The notes: generated by a model from the sequence alone, not told the origin. DNA of 64,000 bases from Terriglobia bacterium (GCA_020072645.1 JAIQGK010000014.1:1-64000); one strand, 5' to 3'; shown: positions 9,677 to 17,710, counted from the stretch's first letter. Numbers and translations are program-made.

Positions 9677-9871
9677 ATGGCCGAAAACTATCCTTATATA
9701 GTGCGCTGCAATGACTGTGATTTTGTTAGCCAGGTCTATCTGGAAGAAAACCAGGCAATGAATGAGCGCGACTTCCATTCGTTTGAAAACCTGCACTCCG
9801 TTTCAATCTGGCGTTACGCCTGGGAACAATGGACGATGGTCACGGAGTTGATGGGCGTAGAGCTGCATTAG
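9677..9871 (+). CDS. Small hypothetical protein with one CxxC
   Basis: 64 residues (MAENYPYIVRCNDCDFVSQV...). It has one CxxC (RCNDCDF) near the N-terminus, like half of a zinc ribbon, and an aromatic-rich C-terminal half (SIWRYAWEQWTMVTELMG). No ribosome binding site is visible before ATG 9677, so translation may be leaderless or the call wrong. No family recognised; the 230-base spacer upstream is AT-rich and contains no other gene. Confidence 0.45.
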   Translation: MAENYPYIVRCNDCDFVSQVYLEENQAMNERDFHSFENLHSVSIWRYAWEQWTMVTELMGVELH

Positions 9872-10262
9872 TGTCGCTTCGCTCCAAACCGCTTGAGAGT
9901 CTATTGTTCCGCAAAATTCCTCCGCACCTGCAGCAAGCGGCTCGGCGCGCAAGCCGGCCTCGCCGGGCAATCGGACTTTTGATCGCTGCCGACTCTTAAT
10001 CTAGAATCCGGACATACAGAACGAGGCAAAAAAACTGAGCATAGCGGTGCGGAAAGTTCTGAAGCGGAGAGAACGCAGCCTATGCGGAGCATGCGGCATT
10101 GATCCCTGCAAATGTAAGCGACCCCGTCGCAAAAAGAAGTATGCTACTCGTCAAAGCCCTGATCTGTCGCGGAAACGCTAGTTATCGATCTCAGAGCGGG
10201 CTGCCGGACTTCCCTCATTGCCGCTGATCTGCCACACGTGTTAGTTTTAAAGATTCAACTTT
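9872..10262. other. Spacer holding a possible micro-gene only
   Basis: About 390 bases before the carbonic anhydrase gene. Apart from the cysteine-rich frame at 10047-10181 described separately, nothing was recognised on either strand. Confidence 0.4.
10047..10181 (+). CDS. Possible 44-residue cysteine-rich basic micro-protein
   Basis: The frame from GTG 10047 to TAG 10179-10181 reads VRKVLKRRERSLCGACGIDP, then CKCKRPRRKKK and a short tail. The four cysteines are spaced C-x2-C-x5-C-x-C and flanked by arginine/lysine clusters, the look of a small zinc-binding nucleic-acid-associated peptide. There is no ATG and no clear ribosome binding site; the same frame is stopped by TAG about 45 bases upstream. 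Composition is strikingly protein-like for a spacer, but the call is speculative. Confidence 0.25.
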   Translation: MRKVLKRRERSLCGACGIDPCKCKRPRRKKKYATRQSPDLSRKR

Positions 10263-10790
10263 ATGCTCCGCTCTTACCAGGGAATCGCGCCGCGCATTCA
10301 CGATTCGTGCTATATCGATGAGTCCGCGCAGATCATTGGCGACGTTGAAATCGGTGAAAACTCCAGCGTCTGGATGAATGCCGTGATCCGCGGTGACGTG
10401 TTTGCCATCCGCATTGGCAAGAACTCCAACGTGCAGGATTGCAGCGTGCTCCATGGCATGCGCCACAAATATGGCGTCACCATGGGCGACTGGGTCACCG
10501 TGGGGCATTCGGTCACGCTGCACGGCTGCACCATCGGCGACCGCTGCCTCATCGGCATGGGCTGCGTGATCCTGAACAACGCGAAGATCGGCGAAGGCTG
10601 CATCATCGCCGCCGGAACGGTGATTCCGGAAGGGGCGATCATTGAGCCATACTCGCTGTGGATGGGCGTTCCCGGAAAGTTCAAGAAGAAGATTGACGAC
10701 GAAGAGACGCAAAAGACGATCATGATGTACGGCAGCAATTACGTCGATTACACTGCTGCGTACCTCAAACAAGCCAAGCGAGGTTTTTGA
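10263..10790 (+). CDS. Gamma-class carbonic anhydrase family protein
   Basis: 175 residues forming a left-handed beta helix, seen as hexapeptide repeats (IIGDVEIGENSSVWMNAVIR and onward). The three zinc histidines of the family appear in CSVLHG, VTVGHS and SVTLHG. Members hydrate CO2 or, as YrdA/PaaY/CaiE-like proteins, have other or unknown activity; the sequence alone does not decide. The C-terminal alpha helix (YVDYTAAYLKQAKRGF) packs on the helix in this family. Its stop is three bases before the TTG that may start the HEPN-HisRS frame, so the two are probably on one transcript. Confidence 0.9.
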   Translation: MLRSYQGIAPRIHDSCYIDESAQIIGDVEIGENSSVWMNAVIRGDVFAIRIGKNSNVQDCSVLHGMRHKYGVTMGDWVTVGHSVTLHGCTIGDRCLIGMGCVILNNAKIGEGCIIAAGTVIPEGAIIEPYSLWMGVPGKFKKKIDDEETQKTIMMYGSNYVDYTAAYLKQAKRGF

Positions 10791-10793
10791 GAG

Positions 10794-12701
10794 TTGGATT
10801 TCACTAGAGATATTGCACTGCAGGATAATGCAAATATTAGGTTGCGACCGCTGGACGAAATCGCGACTATTCCTCAAGTTCGCTTCCAAATAGCGGACGA
10901 TTTATGGATTGGAAAAATTGACAAAGAGCTCGCAGATCGAATTTTTAAGGCAACAGAGCCACCTGGCGAGTTCAAGAGCGAGAGAATCAGACAATATAGC
11001 CAGCTCTATTCGTTTGTCCGAGAACTCGGTGCCACTCAAAGCTATGTGTGGGATGAAGACAAGCGGCTTTACACTTGCATCGCGTTATCAAGAATTGTTC
11101 ATCCCACGACAGCCTCGACAGCATATTCAGCCAGATTATTTCTTACCGACGGTGAGATTCAAGGGCTCGTGCCTGGCCCTGTAAAGGGCCATTCATCAGC
11201 ATCTTATATTTCGGACGAGAATGCGCGAGATTGGCTCACGGTTGAAAATCTCGAGGAGCTGAAAGATCTTCATTCGAAAATGAATTGGTTTGCCCTGCCA
11301 CTCAGGGTTCAACGAGCGCTGTTCAAGTTCGATTACGCTATTGGGGACATGTGGCTGGACATGTCTTGGCCCACATTGTGCGCTGCACTTGATGGCTTAG
11401 TGCATATCCCGAGTGACTACGAGACTCCTGAGAGACAGTTCCTTGTAAGGGGACTTAGACTTGCGGAATTGTTAAATATTCCTGCTTCCTTTAGGGATCT
11501 CGAACAAATTCTCAATTCGAGATCGGGCGTATCAATCGGACAAGAATTGGTCAGACTTAGAGGAGAGCTACTGCGCCTTCAAAATCTTCTTAGCGAAATA
11601 GTCCGATCTGCTATTAAGCGGTCTATCCTTGACCCGGATTTCGCTGCAATTTTTAAGGATGATAATAATTTACGTTCTCGTTTATCACCTCCACGGCAGC
11701 GGCAAGGCTTGATTAAAGCAGTCCGCGGCACGCGGGACCTTCTTCCACCGGAGACCGCAATATGGAACTTTGTGGATGCGACAGCCCGCGATGTGTTTCG
11801 TCTTTACAACTTTCAAGAAATTCGCACACCTATATTCGAAGATACCCAGCTTTTTGCCAGAGGAGTGGGGGAAGAAACGGATATCGTCTCCAAAGAAATG
11901 TTCACTTGGGAGGATCGAGCCCGAGCGCAAAGTGAAAAATCGCAATCACTAACTTTACGTCCGGAAAATACAGCTGGCGTGGTCCGTGCTTACATCGAGC
12001 ACAACTTGGGCAAAATAGGCCAGCTACAGAGGCTCTACTATATTGGACCGCAATTTCGCCGCGAGCGGCCGCAAAAAGGTCGCTATCGCCAGTTCTATCA
12101 AATTGGAGCAGAACTGATCGGTCCTAGTTTTGCTGGGAGTGAATCCCCCTCTGTCGATGCTGAGATGATAGAAATGCTCAAAACGCTCCTTGACCGATTG
12201 AACATTCAGGGCTGGGTACTTGAAATCAATTCTGTTGGGTGTGCCAATGATAGACCAATTTACTTACAAGCATTGCAAGATGCCCTAAAGAATGTAGTTC
12301 AAGACATGTGTCCTGATTGCCAGCGCCGCGCACAAACCAATCCATTACGCGTACTCGATTGCAAAGTGCCAGCGGATCAGCCGATTATTGATCGGCTTCC
12401 CAAAATGGCCAAATATCTCGATGAGAATTGCGAAACTCACTTTGAGGAGGTCAAGAAACTTTTGACCGAATTGCAGATTCCTTTCATTGTCAATGACCGA
12501 CTGGTGAGGGGTTTAGACTATTACACACGTACAGCCTTCGAATTCAAACACGGTGCTTTAGGATCGCAGAATGCAATCGTTGGCGGAGGTCGTTACGATG
12601 GACTTTCTGAAGCTTTAGGGGGACCGCCAGCGCCAGGGATTGGTTTTGCCATCGGTGAGGACCGACTAGTAATGACACTAATGCCGCAGGAAGAAAAGTA
12701 A
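10794..12701 (+). CDS. hisS: HEPN-like domain fused to histidyl-tRNA synthetase catalytic core (lacks anticodon-binding domain)
   Basis: One open frame of 635 residues. Residues about 1-305 form an unknown N-terminal part ending in a helical region that resembles ApeA-like HEPN proteins (ALFKFDYAIGDMWLDMSWPT near 180-200, later ILNSRSGVSIG and IKRSILDPDFAAIF); the usual RxxxxH histidine is isoleucine here. From residue 306 (LIKAVRGTRDLLPPET, where LIKAVRG fits a normal HisRS start with TTG for ATG) comes a complete class II HisRS core: motif 2 near 416-440 (FRRERPQKGRYRQFYQIGAE), the histidine motif LVRGLDYYTRTAFEF near 570, GGGRYDGL near 595 and motif 3 GIGFAIGEDRLV near 615. The frame ends at TAA 12699-12701, exactly where the anticodon-binding domain should begin; that domain follows in the same frame. 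Base composition is visibly lower in G+C than the carbonic anhydrase gene (24 of 60 bases at 11641-11700 against 41 of 60 at 10501-10560). Whether translation starts at TTG 10794, TTG 11709 or both is unclear. Confidence 0.82.
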   Translation: MDFTRDIALQDNANIRLRPLDEIATIPQVRFQIADDLWIGKIDKELADRIFKATEPPGEFKSERIRQYSQLYSFVRELGATQSYVWDEDKRLYTCIALSRIVHPTTASTAYSARLFLTDGEIQGLVPGPVKGHSSASYISDENARDWLTVENLEELKDLHSKMNWFALPLRVQRALFKFDYAIGDMWLDMSWPTLCAALDGLVHIPSDYETPERQFLVRGLRLAELLNIPASFRDLEQILNSRSGVSIGQELVRLRGELLRLQNLLSEIVRSAIKRSILDPDFAAIFKDDNNLRSRLSPPRQRQGLIKAVRGTRDLLPPETAIWNFVDATARDVFRLYNFQEIRTPIFEDTQLFARGVGEETDIVSKEMFTWEDRARAQSEKSQSLTLRPENTAGVVRAYIEHNLGKIGQLQRLYYIGPQFRRERPQKGRYRQFYQIGAELIGPSFAGSESPSVDAEMIEMLKTLLDRLNIQGWVLEINSVGCANDRPIYLQALQDALKNVVQDMCPDCQRRAQTNPLRVLDCKVPADQPIIDRLPKMAKYLDENCETHFEEVKKLLTELQIPFIVNDRLVRGLDYYTRTAFEFKHGALGSQNAIVGGGRYDGLSEALGGPPAPGIGFAIGEDRLVMTLMPQEEK

Positions 12702-13040
12702 ATGCCACATCTAGACGTCTACATTGCTCCGTTTGGCTCGGGAATGAACTCACGGGCTGTTCTTCTGGCACGAGAAATCCGCCACAGTCTGGAATTGAGC
12801 GTAGTTGTGGGAAGCGAATCCTTTTCATTACGAAAATCGCTTGAGACTGCTAGCAAATCAGGTGCGACTTACGCATTGATCGTTGGAGAGGACGAAGTTC
12901 GCTCAGGGATATTCCCTATCAAGGACCTCATACGAGGAAAACAATACCGTGTTCCAAAAAGCGAAATAGTCAAAAAACTGAAGAACCTAATCACAGCAGC
13001 GAAGCGACGACAGCCCAAGAAATTAGCATATTGGCAATAG
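12702..13040 (+). CDS. Stand-alone anticodon-binding domain of histidyl-tRNA synthetase
   Basis: 112 residues beginning MPHLDVYIAPFGSGMNSRAV, directly after the TAA of the catalytic frame and in the same frame. It matches the class IIa anticodon-binding fold at the C-terminus of HisRS: DVYIAPFG, SLRKSLETASKSGATYALIV, GEDEV and KDLIRGKQ. Joined to the 330-residue core it would give about 442 residues, a normal HisRS. GCAGGAAG at 12686-12693 is well placed to start translation at ATG 12702, so the domain can be made separately by coupling; readthrough or a sequencing error are alternatives. It would supply tRNA-His anticodon-stem contacts to the core. Confidence 0.83.
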   Translation: MPHLDVYIAPFGSGMNSRAVLLAREIRHSLELSVVVGSESFSLRKSLETASKSGATYALIVGEDEVRSGIFPIKDLIRGKQYRVPKSEIVKKLKNLITAAKRRQPKKLAYWQ

Positions 13041-13080
13041 AAAGTGCGCAACCTTGCGAATCACATCAGCACCGCGGAAG

Positions 13081-13575
13081 TCACTTCACCTCCAGCGGAT
13101 CTCCTGTCTTGTGCTCCGTAATCTGAAATTTCAGAAACTCATGGATCGCCGCCACCGCCTCAGAGTTCGCCGATGAAATTACCACGCGGCCGCCATTCGC
13201 CGCCGGCTCATACTTGTACTTGATCTGGTCTTTCAACTTCGTCATCGTATCCACGCCCGGCGGTGTCTGGTCATGAACGAACATCGGAATATTGAAATCG
13301 CCCGACTTGAAGGCCTGGGTAATGTGGTGCAGGTGCATCTGGATTTCTTCTTTGCTCGTCTTGTCGTCGGCTGAGTTGGCCGTCACCTGGATTGCGCCGC
13401 CATCTTTCCGCAGCAGAAAGTGATGCGTGATCTTCTGCTGGTCGAAGCCCATGCCCTGGTTCCCGCGATGCTCCATTCCCTCGTGTTTGGAATGGTCCTG
13501 CGGCGGAGCGGCCGCGCTCTGTGGTTGAAGTGTCAGCGTCGATGTCAAAATCAATGATGCAAGAAAGTTTGTCAT
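13081..13575 (-). CDS. Exported histidine-rich protein, unknown function
   Basis: 164 residues with a signal peptide (MTNFLASLILTSTLTLQPQSAAA). The mature start is rich in His and Met (DHSKHEGMEHRGNQGMGF, then ITHHFLL and MHLHHITQ), suggesting metal binding. The rest is a compact alpha/beta domain ending EFLKFQITEHKTGDPLEVK. Similar acidobacterial proteins exist but no function is known to me. It lies between the split hisS and aspS on the opposite strand, interrupting the common hisS-aspS neighbourhood. Confidence 0.7.
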   Translation of the reverse strand: MTNFLASLILTSTLTLQPQSAAAPPQDHSKHEGMEHRGNQGMGFDQQKITHHFLLRKDGGAIQVTANSADDKTSKEEIQMHLHHITQAFKSGDFNIPMFVHDQTPPGVDTMTKLKDQIKYKYEPAANGGRVVISSANSEAVAAIHEFLKFQITEHKTGDPLEVK

Positions 13576-13630
13576 AAAGCCTGCGCTGGTTTAGACGGCA
13601 AATAGCCTTTAGGGTAAGCACTCTTTTTGC

Positions 13631-13660
13631 CTTTCTCCGTGTCTCCGTGCCTCAGTGGTG
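13631..13660. repeat. Dispersed 'CACGGAGACACGGAGAAAG' repeat, reverse orientation
   Basis: CTTTCTCCGTGTCTCCGTGC plus CTCAGTGGTG is the reverse complement of the element seen at 17721, 32783 and 57846. It lies in the short spacer upstream of aspS. Its copies differ at scattered positions, so this is a degenerate family rather than a recent duplication. Confidence 0.7.
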
Positions 13661-13719
13661 GGTTTGGCTTTCTCCCGATTTATAATCAAAGTTTCAGCCT
13701 GATTAAGAAAGGTACTTCT

Positions 13720-15537
13720 TTGCCGCTTGATTTTTTAGGTGATCTTCGTCGCACGCACATGTGCGGAGAGCTGCGTCCCGAGCATACGGGATCGCAGGTG
13801 ATATTGCTGGGCTGGGTGAACCGCCGGCGCGATCTGGGCAACGTGATTTTTATTGATATCCGCGACCGCAGCGGAATGACACAACTCGTCTTCGATAAGG
13901 GCGTGAACCCGGCGGTGCATGAGAAGGCCAGCGCGCTGCGCTCAGAGTATGTGATCGCGGCCATTGGAAAAGTCCGCCGCCGCGATGCCGACACCGTGAA
14001 CAAGAACATCGCAACGGGCGAAGTGGAAGTCACCGTCGACGAGCTCAAGCTGCTCAATGAATCCAAGCTGCCTCCGTTTCTGCCAAGTGAGGCTGGGCCC
14101 ATCAATGAAGAGGTGCGGCTCAAGTATCGTTATATCGACCTGCGGCGCGAAAACATGCAGGCGAATATTCAGTTGCGCCATAATGTGGCTCTGGCAATCC
14201 GCCAGGACCTGGCCGCGCGCGGATTCCTGGAAATTGAGACGCCGTTCATGACGCGCAGCACCCCGGAAGGCGCGCGCGATTATCTGGTGCCCAGCCGCGT
14301 GCATCCCGGCGAATTTTACGCGCTGCCGCAGTCGCCACAGCTCTTCAAGCAGATACTGATGATCTCCGGGTTCGACAAATATTTCCAGATTGTGCGCTGC
14401 TTCCGCGATGAAGACCTGCGCGCCGACCGCCAGCCGGAATTCACGCAGATCGACCTGGAAATGAGCTTCCCGCAGCCCGATCGCGTGTATGAAGTGGTGG
14501 AAAGCTTTTTAAAAGCGGCATTCAAAGCGGCAGGCATTGCTTTGCCGACGCCATTCGTGCGCATGAGTTATGACCAGGCTATCCGGCAATACGGGATCGA
14601 CAAGCCAGACATGCGTTTGCCCGCGATGACCGATATCCGCCCGGCCTTTACCGATGAAGACCTGGCCGATCTGCGCATTGATGGCGCATTGAACATGGTT
14701 GGCATCAGAATTCCGAATGTCGGCAAGATTTCTGATCGCGAGAAGAAAGAGCTGCGCGCACTCTCAGAAGAGCTGACCAAACGCAATAAAGACTTTGCCG
14801 GCGTGCTGTATGACTTTGTGCAGATGGAAAAGAAACGCCCGCAAGTCGCGGCAAAGATCCGCGAACTTTGCAAAGCCGGTGCCGATGATCTTGTAGTGCC
14901 CGTAGTTGGCATTGCCGCTGAAGGCAAGACGCGCTCGGCGGCCAACCAGAAAGCGCAATATACTTCCGGTGGCGAAGCCCGTCTGGAACTGGCGCGTAAA
15001 TATGCCGACAAGCACAAAGCCTTTGAGCGCACCGGCGAAGTGGCGCGTGATTTCAAGTTTCTCTGGGTCACAGACTTTCCTATGTTCGAGTATGACGACA
15101 AAGAAAATCGCTGGAACGCCGCGCATCATCCTTTTACGTCGCCGCATGAGCAGGACATGGACAAGCTGCAATCCGATCCCGGATCAGTCCGCGCTCTGGC
15201 CTATGACGTGGTGTTGAACGGCACGGAGCTGGGCTCCGGCTCAATTCGTATCCATCGTCAGGACATCCAGCGGCAGATCTTCACCGCGCTGGGCATGACC
15301 GACGATGAAGCCCGCTCGCGCTTTGGATTTTTCCTGGACGCGCTGGAATACGGCACGCCTCCGCACGGCGGCATCGCGCTTGGACTTGATCGCATTGTGA
15401 TGATCCTGGCCGGAGAGGACAGCTTGCGCGAGGTGATTCCCTTCCCTAAGACCGCCAAGGCGATTGACATGATGGTAGATGCGCCGACTCCGGTGAATGA
15501 GACTCAGTTGAGGGATTTGGGAATCAAGCTGCGCTGA
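13720..15537 (+). CDS. aspS: Aspartyl-tRNA synthetase, bacterial type
   Basis: 605 residues from TTG 13720 (AAAGG eight bases upstream; product starts LPLDFLGDLRRTHMCGELRP, the usual AspRS beginning; ATG further in at THM would cut the first strand). Order: N-terminal OB-fold anticodon domain (about 1-130, QVILLGWVNRRRDLG), class II core with FLEIETPFMTRSTPEGARDY and the aspartate/ATP motif CFRDEDLRADRQPEFTQ, the bacterial GAD insertion domain (about 300-420), and motif 3 GGIALGLDRIVMILAGEDS. It charges tRNA-Asp; whether it also charges tRNA-Asn cannot be judged here. aspS beside hisS is a conserved bacterial arrangement, which supports the hisS assignment upstream. Confidence 0.97.
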   Translation: MPLDFLGDLRRTHMCGELRPEHTGSQVILLGWVNRRRDLGNVIFIDIRDRSGMTQLVFDKGVNPAVHEKASALRSEYVIAAIGKVRRRDADTVNKNIATGEVEVTVDELKLLNESKLPPFLPSEAGPINEEVRLKYRYIDLRRENMQANIQLRHNVALAIRQDLAARGFLEIETPFMTRSTPEGARDYLVPSRVHPGEFYALPQSPQLFKQILMISGFDKYFQIVRCFRDEDLRADRQPEFTQIDLEMSFPQPDRVYEVVESFLKAAFKAAGIALPTPFVRMSYDQAIRQYGIDKPDMRLPAMTDIRPAFTDEDLADLRIDGALNMVGIRIPNVGKISDREKKELRALSEELTKRNKDFAGVLYDFVQMEKKRPQVAAKIRELCKAGADDLVVPVVGIAAEGKTRSAANQKAQYTSGGEARLELARKYADKHKAFERTGEVARDFKFLWVTDFPMFEYDDKENRWNAAHHPFTSPHEQDMDKLQSDPGSVRALAYDVVLNGTELGSGSIRIHRQDIQRQIFTALGMTDDEARSRFGFFLDALEYGTPPHGGIALGLDRIVMILAGEDSLREVIPFPKTAKAIDMMVDAPTPVNETQLRDLGIKLR

Positions 15538-15559
15538 AAAAGGCAAGCCATTTCGAATC

Positions 15560-15638
15560 TATGTGGCACAGGCACTCCTGCCTGTGCTTGATGGATCGTG
15601 AAGGATGCAGGCACAGGCAGGAGTGCCTGTGCCACATA
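15560..15638. repeat. Perfect 28-base inverted repeat (possible REP/terminator element)
   Basis: The arm TATGTGGCACAGGCACTCCT, continuing GCCTGTGC (15560-15587), returns as its exact complement at 15611-15638 after a 23-base loop. It lies between convergent aspS and an MFS gene. As RNA it gives a very stable hairpin from either strand, so it may end both transcripts. The CAGGCACTCCTGCCTG core is itself nearly palindromic, as in mobile REP/MITE-like sequences. Confidence 0.85.
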
Positions 15639-15665
15639 AATCCAGATCCCTTCTGGAACTGGTGT

Positions 15666-17003
15666 TTAGGCCGCTCTTTGCTGTTTCTCAATATCGCGTC
15701 CAATCGTCCTTGATCCAGCCCACAAAACTCCCGCCAACAAAAGAGACAGCACAGGAATCAGCAGCAAAGCTTGTTGCAGGCCGATGGCCTTGAACTGCTC
15801 GTTAATCTTGTCCAGTCCGGCAAGGTGCGCCGCGTGCAGCGCAAAAACGTCGCTCATCTTGCCGATGATCAACGTTCCCCACGACGCGCCGATCACATAC
15901 ATCACCAGAAAGTAAATCGCCATGCTGGTGCCGCGCAGCGCGGGCGCGACAATATCATGAATCGAGGCGTAGACCAGGCCGTAATACATATTCAGCAGGC
16001 CGTAGGCAATGGTGAGCAGCGGAAGGGCAAGCGCGATCGACCCAATGCCCTGATGAATTCCAAAATATGAAAGCGGGGCGGCCAGCAGCGCTGCGATGGC
16101 GGCGATCTTCATCCGTCCGCTGCGGTTGCGCTTAACGATGCGATCACCCCAGATGCCCGCGCACGATCCGCCCAGAATGCCGCCGACGGCATAGACGATT
16201 CCCGTGGTCACGCCCGCGCGGGCGACGCTCATGTGATGGATGCGGCTGAAGAACGCCGGGAAAAACGTTCCAACGGAATACAGGTTAAAGTTCACCAGCG
16301 CGCCGGAGATGGCGATCCACCAGAAGGTGGGAACGCGCAGCACGGCCCAGATGGAGCCGGCATCCACCGGGGGCGCATGCTTTTCAGAAGCGCCGCGCGC
16401 AGGCTCATGCAGCATGAGCAGCAAAGGAATCAAGATCAACGCGGGGAGGGCGGCCACAATCATGGCGGCGCGCCATCCCATTCTTTGCGCGATGGGGCCG
16501 CTGAAGAAAAAACTCAGCGCTCCGCCCACGGGAACGCCCAGCATAAAAAGCGCCAGCGGCTTGGAGCGCTTTTCCGCGGGAAAGAGATCGCCAATCCAGC
16601 TGGTGGCCGTGGGAGCGGCCGTGGCTTCTCCCACGCCTACTCCCAGCCGCGAAATCACCAGAAAAGAATAGCTGTTGATCCACCGCGCGCTGGCCGTGAG
16701 AATTGCCCACACCGCAATGCCAACGGCGAGAAGTTTCTTGCGGCTCACACGATCTGCCAGAAGTCCCAGCGGCAGCCCGACCAGACCATAGAGCATGGTA
16801 AAAGCAAAGTTAAGCCCGCCAATTTCCGTATCGGTAAGATGGAACTCTTTGCGGACAGGCTCCACAATTGCGCCGGCAACCTGGCGATCGTAAAAATTGA
16901 GGACATTGATGGCCACCAGCACCGCCAGCGGCCACCACGTCGTCGATCTCTTTGACGCAACTGTCTTTCCGGCCGAAATAGCTGCCTGCTCTTGGGCGCT
17001 CAT
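15666..17003 (-). CDS. MFS transporter, spinster-like
   Basis: 445 residues from ATG 17003 (MSAQEQAAISAGKTVASK...); a longer start at 17057 is possible. Twelve membrane helices are apparent. The first carries NVLNFYDRQVAGAIVEPVRKEF, the N-x-x-DR pattern of spinster-type MFS carriers, and the loop after helix 2 has LADRVSRKKLLAVG (MFS motif A). Substrates of bacterial members are mostly unknown (organic anions, lipids or sugars). A related MFS gene sits at 51164-52387 beside a glycosyltransferase. Single gene; ends close to the inverted repeat at 15560-15638. Confidence 0.85.
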   Translation of the reverse strand: MSAQEQAAISAGKTVASKRSTTWWPLAVLVAINVLNFYDRQVAGAIVEPVRKEFHLTDTEIGGLNFAFTMLYGLVGLPLGLLADRVSRKKLLAVGIAVWAILTASARWINSYSFLVISRLGVGVGEATAAPTATSWIGDLFPAEKRSKPLALFMLGVPVGGALSFFFSGPIAQRMGWRAAMIVAALPALILIPLLLMLHEPARGASEKHAPPVDAGSIWAVLRVPTFWWIAISGALVNFNLYSVGTFFPAFFSRIHHMSVARAGVTTGIVYAVGGILGGSCAGIWGDRIVKRNRSGRMKIAAIAALLAAPLSYFGIHQGIGSIALALPLLTIAYGLLNMYYGLVYASIHDIVAPALRGTSMAIYFLVMYVIGASWGTLIIGKMSDVFALHAAHLAGLDKINEQFKAIGLQQALLLIPVLSLLLAGVLWAGSRTIGRDIEKQQRAA

Positions 17004-17132
17004 GCGCGGCAATGGTATCAGATTGCCGCATGCAGGGTCATAGCTATTCCGGTCCACCTGGCTGCTCGCCTAAAAACCAAGTCCAAAGAACAGCATCGCC
17101 CCCTCGGTGGTCGGAGGATCGGTCGAGCCGAG

Positions 17133-17543
17133 CTACTTCCTCTCGACGCTCCCCTTCAGTACCACCATGCTTGAGGGCGTATCGGCCTTAACGCTGTCTT
17201 CGGCCGTGATGAGAACGTCAAAGTCCTTGTACGTGGTGGCTGCCTTTAGGCTGCCTTCCAGGTTTTCATTCACCCGCAATGCTCCCAGCAGCTCAGGATC
17301 TTTTCCGCGCGGCTGCACCCAGACTAGATAGGTCTGCTTGCCCGGTGTGAGAGATTGCGGCGTCGCCATGTGTTTTACCTCGATATCGACTCCGGTGTTG
17401 CCGTTGCGGTCCTTGTCGGTAGTGACTTTGCCCTCTGCGGCGGGAGCAACTCCGGTGTTGGTGAGCTTGTCTTCCCTGCCCCAGGCGGCGGTGGCAAGCA
17501 AAAAGCTGAACAGCAGAAACAAAGTGACGGTGCGATGGCGCAT
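17133..17543 (-). CDS. Exported protein with an anti-sigma-factor-like C-terminal fold
   Basis: 136 residues from ATG 17543, which has GGGGGAAAG upstream (an in-frame ATG at 17558 is an alternative). Signal peptide RHRTVTLFLLFSFLLATAAWG. The mature part (QTYLVWVQPRGKDPELLGAL, then KDFDVLITAEDS) resembles the extracytoplasmic beta domain found in RskA-type anti-sigma factors, where a YxLWxx strand and a final EP/ED-S turn are typical, but there is no N-terminal cytoplasmic domain. Function unknown. It precedes no partner gene on its strand. Confidence 0.62.
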   Translation of the reverse strand: MRHRTVTLFLLFSFLLATAAWGREDKLTNTGVAPAAEGKVTTDKDRNGNTGVDIEVKHMATPQSLTPGKQTYLVWVQPRGKDPELLGALRVNENLEGSLKAATTYKDFDVLITAEDSVKADTPSSMVVLKGSVERK

Positions 17544-17710
17544 AAGTCTTTCCCCCATAAAACATCTCAAGTGACAGATAAGATGTGTAGCGGCGTTAAC
17601 AATGTTGCAGCAAATGCAGAGCAGGTTTGTTTTTGTATTTGAATGCGAGCTGCGGCTTGTCCAGCAGCGCTGGATGGGTGTAACTCCAAATGAAAAAGCG
17701 GAGCCATCTG

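Noticed and set aside
12702-13040. Reading the 112-residue gene as an independent unrelated protein
   Set aside because: Its start motif, frame continuity with the HisRS core and total joined length fit the missing anticodon-binding domain too well.
16233-16955. Plus-strand open frame of 240 codons rich in Arg, Gly and Gln
   Set aside because: Opposite strand of a clear MFS transporter gene; composition typical of an antisense shadow.
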